Shown: positions 16,170 to 24,980 of the stretch, piece after piece
Position numbering within the stretch: the stretch's first letter is position 1
Layout: the number at the start of each line of letters is the position of its first letter
From: Kribbella soli
GTDB lineage: Bacteria > Actinomycetota > Actinomycetes > Propionibacteriales > Kribbellaceae
Direction: 5' to 3'
Assembly (NCBI RefSeq): GCF_004331345.1
Contig: NZ_SJJZ01000004.1
Location: 124,001-188,000 of the forward strand
DNA: 64,000 nt
Translations under genes and position numbers: made by a program
Notes under the pieces: model-generated
Databases searched by the model: none
Told to the model about the DNA's origin: nothing
Seen by the model: the letters and a program-made list of their open reading frames with translations, nothing else

Positions 16170-17507
16170 ATGAGTGAAGCGACCTCCCGCCCCCTGCGGA
16201 TCGCCGTGATCGGCACCAACTACCTCGGCGCGAACACCGCCGCCGGGATGGCCGAGTTCGGTTTCGACGTGATCGGGGTCGAGATCGACGAACACCGGCT
16301 GAAGCTGCTGAACGACGGCAAGGCGCCGCTGTACGAGCCTGGGCTGGACCCGCTGCTGAAGAAGCACGTCGACTCCGGCCGGCTGCGGTTCACCAAGGAC
16401 TACCGGGAGATCGGCGACTGGGCCGACGTGCACTTCATCTGCGTCGGAACGCCGCAGCTCGAGGGCAGCGAGGCCGCCGACCTGGCCCAGGTGCACTCGG
16501 TCGTCGACATGCTCGCGCCGCTGCTCACGAAGCCGGCGCTGGTGGTCGGCCGCTCCACGGTCCCGGTCGGTACGTCGACGATCGTCGAGCAGCGTTTCCA
16601 CGCCGAGGCGCCGGCCGGGTCGGCGGTCGAGATCGCCTGGCAGCCCGAGTTTCTCCGCGAGGCGCACGGTGTCGAGGACACGCTGCACCCGGACCGCCTG
16701 GTGTTCGGCGTCCAGTCCGCTGCCGCAGAGGCCCGGATGCGCGAGGTGTTCGCCACCCCGATCAGCGAGGGTTCGCCGGTGGTCGTCTGCAACCTGCCGA
16801 CCGCGGAGCTGGTGAAGGGCGGCGCGAACGCGTTCCTGGCCACGAAGATCTCGTTCATCAACGCGCTCGCCGAGATGGCCGACGCGACCGGCGCGGACGT
16901 CACCCAGCTGGCCGAGGCGCTCGGGTACGACAAGCGGATCGGCCGCGGCGCGCTGAACGCCGGGCCCGGGTACGGCGGCGGTTGCCTGCCGAAGGACCTG
17001 CGCGCGTTCATGCATCGGGCCGGCGAACTCGGCGTCGAAGAGGTCATCACGCTGCTGCGCGAGGTCGACGACATCAACCAGCGCCGGCGGGCCGGCATCG
17101 TTGACCTGACCCACGAGATGCTCGGCGGCGAGTGGATCGGCAAGAACGTCACGGTGCTGGGCGCCGCGTTCAAGGCCGGTACGGACGACGTCCGCGACTC
17201 GCCCGCACTCGACGTGGCCGGGCGGATCCAGCTGCACGGCGCGAACGTGACGGTGTTCGACCCGGAGGCGATGGAGAACGCCCGCAAGGTCCGTCCGACC
17301 CTGCGCTACGCCCCCACCGCGGTCGAAGCGTGCCGCGAGGCGCACGCCGTACTGCACCTGACCGAGTGGCCGGAGTTCCGCGAGCTCGACCCGGCCGCGC
17401 TCAGGGGGGTCGTCACCCACCCGGTCGTCATCGACGCCCGCCTCAACCTCGACGCCGACACGTGGCGCGCCGCAGGCTGGACCTACCGGGCGCCGGGCAG
17501 GCCCTAA
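16170..17507 (+). CDS. UDP-glucose 6-dehydrogenase
   Basis: A 445-residue enzyme oxidising UDP-glucose to UDP-glucuronate with two NAD+. The N-terminal Rossmann domain begins IAVIGTNYLGANTAAGMAEFGFDVIGVEID. The central region has KGGANAFLATKISFINALAE. The catalytic Cys is in PGYGGGCLPKDLRAF, and the C-terminal UDP-binding domain includes AAFKAGTDDVRDSPAL. Start ATG 16170 lies 7 bases after TAGAGT (16157-16162), so the mRNA is probably leaderless; an ATG 18 bases earlier would overlap that box. GDP-mannose dehydrogenase is an alternative in this family. UDP-glucuronate feeds cell-surface polysaccharide synthesis. Its stop overlaps the convergent MFS gene. Confidence 0.9.
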   Translation: MSEATSRPLRIAVIGTNYLGANTAAGMAEFGFDVIGVEIDEHRLKLLNDGKAPLYEPGLDPLLKKHVDSGRLRFTKDYREIGDWADVHFICVGTPQLEGSEAADLAQVHSVVDMLAPLLTKPALVVGRSTVPVGTSTIVEQRFHAEAPAGSAVEIAWQPEFLREAHGVEDTLHPDRLVFGVQSAAAEARMREVFATPISEGSPVVVCNLPTAELVKGGANAFLATKISFINALAEMADATGADVTQLAEALGYDKRIGRGALNAGPGYGGGCLPKDLRAFMHRAGELGVEEVITLLREVDDINQRRRAGIVDLTHEMLGGEWIGKNVTVLGAAFKAGTDDVRDSPALDVAGRIQLHGANVTVFDPEAMENARKVRPTLRYAPTAVEACREAHAVLHLTEWPEFRELDPAALRGVVTHPVVIDARLNLDADTWRAAGWTYRAPGRP

Positions 17508-18724
17508 GCGACTGTTGCGGATCGGAGGACCGGGCGCGTCAGCACGACGCACCCGGTGATGGCCGCTGCCACCGAGATGGCCAGGCAGACACCGGTGATG
17601 CCGATGCCGCTCACATCGGCCAGGCCGCCGAGCAGCGGGTTCGCCACCATGATCGCGAGGCTCTGGCAGAGCACGACGATGGACTGCAGACGGGACTGGA
17701 ACTCACGCTCCACCGAGTTCATGAGCAGCGGCAGCACGTGACCGGTGAACGTACCGACGCCGATCCCGCTCAGCACGCCGGCGGCGAACGTCAAGGGCAG
17801 TGGCTCGAGCACCGAAAGGCCGAGCAGTCCGGCAGCCGCCACCAGGAGTCCGAGCGCGGCGAAGATGCCCGGGCGGGGAAACGCGCCCCGCATCAGGATG
17901 CGTAGGGCGATCACCCCCACTCCCAGGCTCCGGCTGGCGACCAGCAGACCGGCGGTCGCGGCGTTCCACCCGTGGTCGCGGGCGAGCAGCGGGAACAGCA
18001 GTGCGTCGAGCGGCATCAGCAGACCTGCCGCAACCGTCATCGTGATCAGCAGCGCCCGGGTGAGCGGGCGGCCGAAGGCGACCTGGATCCCGGCGCCGAT
18101 CGAGCGGAGCATGCCGGCCGGCATCCGGCCGGGAGGCGCGATCGTATTCCGCAGCAGGATCAGGACGATGATCATCACGCCGAACGTCAGGGCGTCGAAA
18201 CCGCCGGCCGCGGTGAGTCCGGCCCAGCTCACCAGGACGCCGCCGACCGCAGTGCCGGTGACGGCGAAGACCACGCCGGTCACCTGGAAGCTCGCCAGCG
18301 CTCGGGGCACCTGCGCCGGCGGCACCAGCAGACGCGGCATCGACCGTGACGAGGGCAGGAAGAACGCGTCGATCGTTCCGACGACGAGGGCCAGGATCAC
18401 CAGCAACCACACGGGTTCGCCGACAGCCAGCGTGGCCGGGACGAGGGCCGCGGTGACCAGGAACATCGCGGTGCAGCTCACCAGCAGCACGCGAGGAGCG
18501 CCGTACTTGTCGCCGATCGCGCCGCCGACCAGCAGCAGAACAGCTCGCGGGGCGGCGGCGAGCAACAGGATGAGGCCGGCGACGCCGCCGCCGTGCTGGG
18601 TGGCGGACCAGCCGATGGCGAACGTCATCGTCAGATCGCCGAGGAGAGACACGACGGCGCCGAACAGCCAGATCCAATAGCGGCCCGGAATGCGCTGCGT
18701 GTCCGAGTCAGTGGGCGGAGTCAC
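17504..18724 (-). CDS. MFS transporter (drug-efflux type)
   Basis: A 406-residue membrane protein with about twelve hydrophobic helices in two halves. The loop GGAIGDKYGAPRVLL after helix 2 is the MFS motif A (GxxxDxxGxRxxL) in relaxed form. The family includes macrolide and other drug exporters with this length; the substrate is unknown. GTG 18724 lies 8 bases after a minus-strand TAAGGT (18733-18738), suggesting leaderless expression. Its TAG stop overlaps the TAA of the UDP-glucose dehydrogenase gene (CTAA, 17504-17507). Confidence 0.87.
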   Translation of the reverse strand: MTPPTDSDTQRIPGRYWIWLFGAVVSLLGDLTMTFAIGWSATQHGGGVAGLILLLAAAPRAVLLLVGGAIGDKYGAPRVLLVSCTAMFLVTAALVPATLAVGEPVWLLVILALVVGTIDAFFLPSSRSMPRLLVPPAQVPRALASFQVTGVVFAVTGTAVGGVLVSWAGLTAAGGFDALTFGVMIIVLILLRNTIAPPGRMPAGMLRSIGAGIQVAFGRPLTRALLITMTVAAGLLMPLDALLFPLLARDHGWNAATAGLLVASRSLGVGVIALRILMRGAFPRPGIFAALGLLVAAAGLLGLSVLEPLPLTFAAGVLSGIGVGTFTGHVLPLLMNSVEREFQSRLQSIVVLCQSLAIMVANPLLGGLADVSGIGITGVCLAISVAAAITGCVVLTRPVLRSATVA

Positions 18725-18799
18725 GATCGACGACCTTAGACGACAACGAATGGGAACTCATGACTACCCGCCCCGTCCTGTGGAAAACCAGTGACTGCC

Positions 18800-19300
18800 T
18801 CAGCCTTTACGCAGCTCTGCCGCCCCGTCACGCACCGTAGCGCCCTTGGCCCGTGCCGCCCCCGCGAGGCTTTCCTGGAACGCCAGCATCCGGTCCCGCA
18901 ACTTCTCGTCGGACGCAGCCAGGATCCGGACCGCGAGCAGCCCCGCATTACGAGCGTTCCCAATCGAGACCGTCGCAACCGGCACTCCGGCCGGCATCTG
19001 CACGATCGACAGCAGCGAGTCCATTCCGTCGAGGTATTTCAGCGCCACCGGTACGCCGATCACCGGCAGCGGGGTCACCGACGCGAGCATCCCGGGCAGG
19101 TGCGCGGCCCCGCCGGCGCCGGCGATCAGCACCTTCAGTCCCCGCTCGTGTGCTGACTTTCCGTAGTCGATCATCTCGGCCGGCATCCGGTGCGCCGACA
19201 CCACATCTGCCTCAAAGGGCACGTCGAACTCGGCACACACCTCGGCCGCGGCCTTCATGGTCGGCCAGTCGCTGTCCGACCCCATCACGATGCCAATCAC
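18800..19300 (-). CDS. purE: N5-carboxyaminoimidazole ribonucleotide mutase
   Basis: A 166-residue enzyme of purine synthesis converting N5-CAIR to CAIR. The class I PurE signatures are clear: MGSDSDWPTMKAA at the N-terminus, VVSAHRMP with the catalytic His, and AGAGGAAHLPGM. GTG 19300 has AGGAAA 4 bases upstream and gives the usual N-terminus GIVMGSDSD. It lies 8 bases downstream of purK on the same strand, the normal order, and the two enzymes act in sequence. Confidence 0.97.
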   Translation of the reverse strand: MIGIVMGSDSDWPTMKAAAEVCAEFDVPFEADVVSAHRMPAEMIDYGKSAHERGLKVLIAGAGGAAHLPGMLASVTPLPVIGVPVALKYLDGMDSLLSIVQMPAGVPVATVSIGNARNAGLLAVRILAASDEKLRDRMLAFQESLAGAARAKGATVRDGAAELRKG

Positions 19301-19308
19301 TGCTTTTC

Positions 19309-20481
19309 CTATTCGTCGATCGTGCCGGTCAGGTACGCGGCGGCGTGCCGCGCGCGTTCACGGGTCTCCTCGAGGTCGTCGCCGTACGCCGTGACGTGGC
19401 CGACCTTGCGCCCCGGCTTGACCGACTTCCCGTAGAAGTGGACCTTCAGGCCCGGGTCGCGCGCCATGCAGTGCAGCAAGCCGCGGTGCATGTCCTCGAC
19501 GTCGCCGCCGAGCACGTTGACCATGACGGTGTACGGCGCTCGCGCGGCCGGCGAACCGAGTGGCAGGTCGAGCACCGCGCGCAGGTGGTTCTCGAACTGG
19601 GACGTGACCGCGCCGTCGATCGACCAGTGCCCGGTGTTGTGCGGGCGCATCGCCAGCTCGTTGACCAGCAGCCGCCCGTCCCGCGCCTCGAACATCTCGA
19701 CCGCGAGGATGCCGACCACGCCGAGCTCACCGGCGATCCGCAGCGCGGTCTGCTGCGCCTGGGCGGCCCGCTCCGGCGCCAGACCCGGCGCGGGCGCGGT
19801 CACCTCGACGCAGACGCCGTCCCGCTGCACCGACTCGACGATCGGGTACGCGACCGCCTGCCCGTGCGGCGAGCGCGCCACGATCGCGGACAGCTCGCGG
19901 ACGAAGTCCACCTTCTCCTCGGCCAGGATCGGTACGCCGCTGCCGAACGCGGTCGCGATCTGCGGGTCCTCGGGACCGTCGACGAACCACACGCCCTTGC
20001 CGTCGTACCCGCCGCGGGTGGTCTTCAGGATGATCGGGAAACCGCCGACCCGCTTGGCGAAGTCCGCGACGTCGGCGGGCGTCGCGACCACCTGGTGCGC
20101 GGGCGCCGGCGCGTCGAAGGTGTCCAGCCGGGCGCGCATCACGGCCTTGTCCTGGGCGTGCACGAGCGCGTCCGGGCCGGGCCGCACCGCGATCCCGTCC
20201 GCCTCGAGCGAGTGCAGCAGGCCCGTCGGGACGTGCTCGTGGTCGAACGTCACCACATCGCACTCCGCGGCGAACCGCCGTACCGTCTCGGAGTCCTTGT
20301 AGTCGCCGACTGGGGCGTCCGCGACGGCCTGGGCCGCCGACACCGTCGCGCCCTCGGCGAGCACGCGGAGCTGGATTCCGAGGGCGACGGCCGTCTCCTG
20401 GGTCATCCGGGCCAGCTGCCCGCCGCCGACCATGCCGACCACCGGGGTACCGACAGGGAGATCCTTACGATCGAACTTCAC
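19309..20481 (-). CDS. purK: N5-carboxyaminoimidazole ribonucleotide synthase
   Basis: A 390-residue ATP-grasp enzyme making N5-CAIR from AIR, bicarbonate and ATP. It begins VGMVGGGQLARMTQE, then has TFDHEHVP, the ATP-grasp segment PIILKTTRGGYDGKG and the metal-binding ELAMRPHNTGHWSIDG. GTG 20481 is chosen because a minus-strand TAGGCT (20489-20494) ends 7 bases upstream, typical of a leaderless start; an ATG 21 bases earlier would overlap that box. It is followed directly by purE. Both belong to the conserved fadE25-maf gene block. Confidence 0.95.
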   Translation of the reverse strand: MKFDRKDLPVGTPVVGMVGGGQLARMTQETAVALGIQLRVLAEGATVSAAQAVADAPVGDYKDSETVRRFAAECDVVTFDHEHVPTGLLHSLEADGIAVRPGPDALVHAQDKAVMRARLDTFDAPAPAHQVVATPADVADFAKRVGGFPIILKTTRGGYDGKGVWFVDGPEDPQIATAFGSGVPILAEEKVDFVRELSAIVARSPHGQAVAYPIVESVQRDGVCVEVTAPAPGLAPERAAQAQQTALRIAGELGVVGILAVEMFEARDGRLLVNELAMRPHNTGHWSIDGAVTSQFENHLRAVLDLPLGSPAARAPYTVMVNVLGGDVEDMHRGLLHCMARDPGLKVHFYGKSVKPGRKVGHVTAYGDDLEETRERARHAAAYLTGTIDE

Positions 20482-20625
20482 AGCGGTGAGCCTAATGTCC
20501 ATACATCATCGGGCGTACGGCGGCTGTCGCGGCACGCGGGCGATTTCGGGGTCGGACCGGTCGCCGGGTACCGTGGGAAGCTGCCCTCCCCGTCGCGGTG
20601 TGATCACAGAAGGTTCCGAGGACCG

Positions 20626-21186
20626 TTGAAGCTCGTCACCACGCTGTACCGCCAGTTCCAGCACTTGGTGCACGAAGTCGCCAAGTTCGGCCTGGTCGGT
20701 CTGCTCGGTCTGGTCGTCGACCTGCCGATCTACAACTGGCTGGTCTTCAACAACCCGCTGGTGCTCGCCGACTCGGGTGTCGGCATGCTGCACCACAAGC
20801 CGCTGACGGCGAAGCTGATCTCGACCACGGTCGCCACGATCGTGACGTACTTCGGTAACCGGTACTGGACGTGGCGGCACCGGGAGCGCTCGGGCCTGCA
20901 CCGTGAGTACGTGCTGTTCTTCGTCCTGAACGGTATCGGCCTGCTGATCGCGGCCGGCTGCCTGGCCTTCTCGCGGTACGTCCTGGACCTGCACAGCTGG
21001 CTGTCCGACAACATCGCGGCCAACTTCATCGGCCTCGGCCTCGGCACCCTGTTCCGCTTCTGGTCCTACCGCAAGTTCGTCTTCAAGGAAGAACTCGCGC
21101 TCGACGAGGCCGAGCACACCCCGACCCCGGACTCCCCCGCCGAACTCGACGGGGAGTCGACCGGAGATCTGCCCGCGGTCCGCTGA
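20626..21186 (+). CDS. GtrA-family membrane protein
   Basis: A 186-residue protein with four hydrophobic helices in GtrA spacing: FGLVGLLGLVVDLPIYNWLVF, LISTTVATIVTYFGNRYWTW, YVLFFVLNGIGLLIAAGCLAF and IAANFIGLGLGTLFRFWSYRKFVF. FGNRYWTWR and RFWSYRKFVF are typical GtrA loops. Family members are thought to move lipid-linked sugars across the membrane. TTG 20626 with GAGG upstream is the best start. The position next to purK matches Rv3277 of M. tuberculosis. The Mce-associated gene follows after 13 bases. Confidence 0.88.
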   Translation: MKLVTTLYRQFQHLVHEVAKFGLVGLLGLVVDLPIYNWLVFNNPLVLADSGVGMLHHKPLTAKLISTTVATIVTYFGNRYWTWRHRERSGLHREYVLFFVLNGIGLLIAAGCLAFSRYVLDLHSWLSDNIAANFIGLGLGTLFRFWSYRKFVFKEELALDEAEHTPTPDSPAELDGESTGDLPAVR

Positions 21187-21199
21187 CCCCGGCTGGTCG

Positions 21200-21763
21200 A
21201 TGACTTCCCCCGTGCAGGCGCGGTCGCGGCTCCATCCTGCGGTTGTCGTCAGCATCGTTCTGGCTGTGCTGCTGGTGGGCTCCGTTGTCGCCGGGACCGT
21301 GGCCGTCGGCATCGTGCGGGCCGACGCGAAGACGCAGCTCGAACGCGCCGACAACCTGCAGCGCAAGCTCGACGAGGCCGGGCCGGGCGAGCAGGTACGC
21401 AAGGACGTGCTGGCAGCCGCGCAGGCCGATGTCAGCGTCCTCTTCAGCTATGACTACCGAAAGCTCGACGACTACGCGTCGGCGACCCGGAAGGTCACGA
21501 CGGAGAAGTTCGGCGCCGAGTTCGCGAAGACAGTGGCCGCGATCCGGCCGCAACAGCTGAGCCAGCAGGCCGTTGCCAAGGCCGAGGTCGCGGACGCCGC
21601 GGTCAAGGATGCGACGGACGCCACGGCGCACGTCCTCCTGTTCGTCGACACCACCACGACGACAAAAGGCGCGTCGACACCGAGCGTCCAGCGCACCCGG
21701 GTGCAGCTCACGCTCCAGTCGGTCGCCGGCCAATGGCTCGTGGACGGCGTCGAAGCAGTCTGA
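21200..21763 (+). CDS. Mce-associated-type single-pass membrane protein
   Basis: A 187-residue protein with a short basic N-terminus, one membrane helix (VVVSIVLAVLLVGSVVAGTVAVGIV) and an outer domain. That domain starts with a helical DVLAAAQADVSVLFSYDYRKLDDYASATRKVTTEKFGAEFAKTV, the pattern of Mce-associated membrane proteins, and ends with a strand-rich TRVQLTLQSVAGQWLVDGVEAV. Such proteins accompany Mce lipid importers in mycobacteria, but no Mce genes are seen here, so its partner is unknown. It probably shares an operon with gtrA. Confidence 0.8.
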   Translation: MTSPVQARSRLHPAVVVSIVLAVLLVGSVVAGTVAVGIVRADAKTQLERADNLQRKLDEAGPGEQVRKDVLAAAQADVSVLFSYDYRKLDDYASATRKVTTEKFGAEFAKTVAAIRPQQLSQQAVAKAEVADAAVKDATDATAHVLLFVDTTTTTKGASTPSVQRTRVQLTLQSVAGQWLVDGVEAV

Positions 21764-21772
21764 AGCTGTTCG

Positions 21773-22681
21773 TCACTCTCCGAACGGCGGCTTCCACGTG
21801 GCGTTGCCGTCGGTCCAGTGGAAGTAGACCGGGTCGGCGAACGTGCCCGGGACCTTGCCGAACGACTGGATGACGGTGGTCGGGCCGGTGGCGTGGCCGA
21901 GGGCGTACATGTAGGCGGTGTGGGTGTCCCGGTCGATGCCGAGCAGGACCGACCCGTACTGACCGCACTGCTGCGCGATCAGCGTCTCGAAGCCCTGCCA
22001 GGTCTTACTGCGAACCTGCTTGACGATCGGCTTCATCGGCGCCGTGGTCGGGATGTGGATCGTGTACAGCGCACCGCCGCGGGTGTTCGCGAGGAACGTG
22101 TCGTAGGTCTTGGTCGAGCTGATCAGCGTCATCGCCTTCACCGCGGCGAATCCGGGCGCGGACACCTTGTTCTGCCAGGCGCCCTTGCTGTCGACGGTCC
22201 AGCGGAACAGCGTGCCGTCGTTGCGGAGTCCGTACATGTTGTTCCGGAGCACCTTGTCGTAGTAGACCCCCTCGTCGAGTGCGACGAAGGTCCCCCAGCC
22301 GCCGCCGAACCGCTTCACTCCGCCCTCGATGACGCCGTCCTCGCCGGTCGAGTAGTTGGCGTAGTACAGCGCGTCCCCCAGCACGCTGTAGCCGCCGACG
22401 AAGGCGATGCTGATCCCGTCGTCGCCCCGCGAGATCGACGAACTGAACCGAACCGCTCCGTCGGGGTACACGTCGCGCCCCAGGATGCGGCTGGCCGGGG
22501 CCGTCGGCGGCGTCGCCGCGAAGACGCCCTGTTCCCTGTGGTCACCGCCGGCCGTCACGGACCCCACCGCCACCGGGCAGCCCCCTGCCGACACCGCGCT
22601 CGGCGTCGCCGCCGCAGTTCCCGGGATCACCCCCGCTGCCACGAGTAGGGCCGCCGCCGTCGTTCCGAGTGGTTTGAGCAT
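21773..22681 (-). CDS. Secreted protein of an unrecognised repeated family, copy 3
   Basis: A 302-residue exported protein (start ATG 22681; a GTG three codons earlier is less likely). Signal peptide: TTAAALLVAAGVIPGTAAAT. It shares with the copies at 11912 and 13042 VGSVTAGGDHRE, GGGWGTFVALD, YGLRNDGTLFRW, SAPGFAAVKAM, YDTFLANTRGGALYTIHIP, QQCGQYG and VIQSFGKVP. The ribosome site AAAGGGGGTGG resembles AAAGGGGTGG of copy 1. A 6-bp stem (22676-22681 with 22709-22714) would also cover this start codon. It is inserted within the conserved purK-birA block, convergent with the Mce-associated gene. Confidence 0.85.
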   Translation of the reverse strand: MLKPLGTTAAALLVAAGVIPGTAAATPSAVSAGGCPVAVGSVTAGGDHREQGVFAATPPTAPASRILGRDVYPDGAVRFSSSISRGDDGISIAFVGGYSVLGDALYYANYSTGEDGVIEGGVKRFGGGWGTFVALDEGVYYDKVLRNNMYGLRNDGTLFRWTVDSKGAWQNKVSAPGFAAVKAMTLISSTKTYDTFLANTRGGALYTIHIPTTAPMKPIVKQVRSKTWQGFETLIAQQCGQYGSVLLGIDRDTHTAYMYALGHATGPTTVIQSFGKVPGTFADPVYFHWTDGNATWKPPFGE

Positions 22682-22758
22682 TGGTACCACCCCCTTTCAC
22701 TTGCCTTGATGCTCTCTTGTGAGCAGTTGTTGTCGGTAGGGCGTGTGAAAATGCCGTG

Positions 22759-23970
22759 GTGACTGACTTCGACGTGCGGGTGGCGCAGGCAGACGAGTAC
22801 GAGCCGGTCGGTCGGGTGTTCGGCGAGGCGATGATGTTCGAGTCGACAGCCGACGACCTCGGGCGGCAGCTGTTCGAGCCGGAGCGGACGTTGGTCGCGA
22901 CCGACGGCGCGGAGATCATCGGGACGACCAAGGCGCTCACACGGGACCTGTCCGTGCCCGGTGCGGTGGTCGACGCGGCCCACGTGACCGGGGTCGGCGT
23001 GCGGGCGACGTACCGGCGGCGTGGTGTGCTGTCCCAGTTGATGGGCCGGCAACTGCGGGAGGTGCCGGAGGCGATCGCGGTGCTGTGGGCGAGTGAGCCG
23101 GCCATCTACGGGCGGTTCGGGTACGGCGCGGCCGCGTGGGGAACGAACTACGAGATCGACCTTCGCCGCGTTGGCCCGACCAACGACCGGATCCGTCCGG
23201 GTGCGCTCGGCGTACTGACCGTGGACGAGGCGCTCAAGGAGTTGCCGACCGTACTGCGGCGTGCGCAGGAGCAACGCCCTGGCGTGTCCGGGCGGTCGGA
23301 CTTGCGGTGGCAGAAGCACCTCGAGGACAAGCCGGACGACCGCGGCGGGCGGACCGCGCGACAGATCCTGGTGCACCGTGACGAGGCCGGCACCATCAAC
23401 GGGTACGCGCTCTGGCGCGGCAAGATGAACTGGGTGCCGACCGGCCCGGCGAACGAGGTGCTCGTCGAGGAACTGGTCGCGCCGGACGCGACGGCGTACC
23501 GGGTGCTGTGGCAGCACCTGCTGACGATGGATCTGACCGCGAAGGTCGGCTACGGGTACGCCGCTGTGGACGAGCCGCTGCAACAGCTCGTCAGCACACC
23601 GACCGCCCTCGAGCGCCGTGTCGGCGAGTCCCTGTGGCTGCGCGTGACCGACGTACCGCGGGCGCTGCAGCAGCGGCAGTACGCCGTACCGGTCGACGTC
23701 GTCCTCGACGTGACCGACGACCTGATCGAGGCGAACACCGGCCGGTTCCGGCTGACCGCCGACGGGTCGTCAGTCAGATGCGAACGCACCGACGACCCCG
23801 CCGACCTCAGCCTGTCGATCGCCGTACTCGGCGCCGCCTATCTCGGCGGCCGCCCCCTCGCCGAGTTCGCACCAACAGGCCGCGTCACCGAACACACCCC
23901 CGGCACCCTGGCCCGCGCAACAGCCGCCTTCGGCTGGCCGACCGCACCGGTCAGCCTGGAGGTCTTCTGA
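22759..23970 (+). CDS. Eis-like GNAT acetyltransferase, copy 1
   Basis: About 403 residues with the layout of Eis (enhanced intracellular survival) enzymes: N-terminal GNAT domain with the CoA loop GVGVRATYRRRGVLSQLM, IYGRFGYGAA, a second GNAT-like domain, and a C-terminal sterol-carrier-like domain. Eis enzymes acetylate amines, including aminoglycosides, at several positions. GTG 22759 is preferred because a GAAAAT box ends 6 bases upstream and it gives the N-terminus TDFDVRVAQ; a GTG one codon earlier is possible. A related gene is at 47414, so the two may have split substrate ranges. Confidence 0.87.
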   Translation: MTDFDVRVAQADEYEPVGRVFGEAMMFESTADDLGRQLFEPERTLVATDGAEIIGTTKALTRDLSVPGAVVDAAHVTGVGVRATYRRRGVLSQLMGRQLREVPEAIAVLWASEPAIYGRFGYGAAAWGTNYEIDLRRVGPTNDRIRPGALGVLTVDEALKELPTVLRRAQEQRPGVSGRSDLRWQKHLEDKPDDRGGRTARQILVHRDEAGTINGYALWRGKMNWVPTGPANEVLVEELVAPDATAYRVLWQHLLTMDLTAKVGYGYAAVDEPLQQLVSTPTALERRVGESLWLRVTDVPRALQQRQYAVPVDVVLDVTDDLIEANTGRFRLTADGSSVRCERTDDPADLSLSIAVLGAAYLGGRPLAEFAPTGRVTEHTPGTLARATAAFGWPTAPVSLEVF

Positions 23971-24004
23971 GCGGATGTCATCGAGATGTCATCGCTGCTG
24001 AATA

Positions 24005-24034
24005 GGTTCCTGGTTCGAGCTCGGACCAGGAACC
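24005..24034 (+). promoter_or_regulatory. Inverted repeat between Eis copy 1 and a small ORF
   Basis: GGTTCCTGGT and ACCAGGAACC are perfect 10-base arms around a 10-base centre that is itself near-palindromic (CGAGCTCG). It starts 35 bases after the Eis stop and could be its terminator. It also overlaps a TAGGTT (24003-24008) and ends against CGGAGG of the next ORF, so an operator role is possible. Confidence 0.5.
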
Positions 24035-24043
24035 GGAGGCAGC

Positions 24044-24217
24044 ATGATCGACCACCAGCTCCGGAAACCGGGAGAACACCTCTACCTGTCGGAGCACACC
24101 AGGACGATCCTCCTCGATGCACTCCGGGACGTGTTCCCGCGCGCCTCGTACTCCGCGGACCGCTTCGTCAGCTGTACCCGTCCGTGCTGCTGCGCTAGCG
24201 CTCGTCGTCCGAGCTGA
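24044..24217 (+). CDS. Possible small protein (57 aa)
   Basis: ATG 24044 follows GGAGG with normal spacing. The product begins MIDHQLRKPGEHLYLSEHTR, has a helical middle (TILLDALRDVF) and ends with a Cys cluster (SCTRPCCC). Its 3' end overlaps the end of the convergent PH-domain gene. The ribosome site is good but no family is recognised, so it may be a remnant. Confidence 0.4.
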   Translation: MIDHQLRKPGEHLYLSEHTRTILLDALRDVFPRASYSADRFVSCTRPCCCASARRPS

Positions 24218-24818
24218 AGATGGTGTCGCCGTCGTCGGTTCGCGGCTGCTGTTGCTGGGGTTGCTGGGGCCGGCGGCGCATGTGTTCCGGGGGTTGCTCG
24301 TCCTCGAGGATGCCGTCGCCGGGTCGGCCCTCCGGGCCGCCGAACAGGAGGTCGGACATCTGCAGGTGGACGTGCTCGACATGCGGTACGTCGGGAAGCA
24401 CGACCTGACCGCGTTCGCCGGCGGACTCGATGTGCAGCGTGCCGCAGCCGAGGATCCGGTCCACCAGGCCGTGCTCGTAGGACACGTCGTTGATCCGCAT
24501 CAGCGGGATGTCCCGGCCGGTCCGGGTGAGGATGCCGTGCCGGGTGATCAGCCGCCGGTTGGTGATCGTGTACGTCGAGAAGAACCAGTTCAGGAACGGC
24601 TTCAGCCCGAAGGTCGCGACGAGCACCACGCCGACCGCGAGCACCGCGATCCGGGCCGGGGTCTGCATCGACCCGGACGGCACGATCGCGGCCAGGAAGC
24701 CGCCCAGGCCCGCAACCACCAGCAGCAGGAAGACCGGCCCGATCAGCGCCTTCCAGTGCGTCCGGGTGCTGACGACGACGTACTCGTCCTCACCCAACAA
24801 CTTCGCCGAGATCGCCAT
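24195..24818 (-). CDS. PH-domain (bPH2/YdbT-like) membrane protein
   Basis: A 207-residue protein. It opens ISAKLLGEDEYVVVSTRTHWKAL, the usual lead into two membrane helices (IGPVFLLLVVAGLGGFLAAIV, IAVLAVGVVLVATFGLKPFL). A bacterial PH domain follows: FFSTYTITNRRLITRHGILTR, GRDIPLMRINDVSYEHGLVDRILGCGTLHIESAG. A Pro/Gln-rich acidic tail ends the protein. Role unknown; the position between GtrA and birA matches Rv3278c of M. tuberculosis, supporting orthology. ATG 24818 follows a GAGACT box by 6 bases, perhaps leaderless. Confidence 0.87.
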   Translation of the reverse strand: MAISAKLLGEDEYVVVSTRTHWKALIGPVFLLLVVAGLGGFLAAIVPSGSMQTPARIAVLAVGVVLVATFGLKPFLNWFFSTYTITNRRLITRHGILTRTGRDIPLMRINDVSYEHGLVDRILGCGTLHIESAGERGQVVLPDVPHVEHVHLQMSDLLFGGPEGRPGDGILEDEQPPEHMRRRPQQPQQQQPRTDDGDTIFSSDDER

Positions 24819-24980
24819 GGCCCCAGTCTCACAGGTAGCAGGTTCGGTTGTCCCCTCCCGACACGATCGAGGGCAACCCTCGGGTGCTGATCGGAGGGCA
24901 AAGAGGTTTAACACTTCACAAAATGCATACAGTGAGCCAAGATGCGCGAGGGGTAACGACTGGGGACAGAAGGAGCCGTG

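Noticed and set aside
18853..20625. Very long plus-strand frame over purE and purK continuous with GtrA
   Set aside because: The antisense part is an open shadow of purE/purK codons; the real GtrA start is the TTG at 20626 with a ribosome site.
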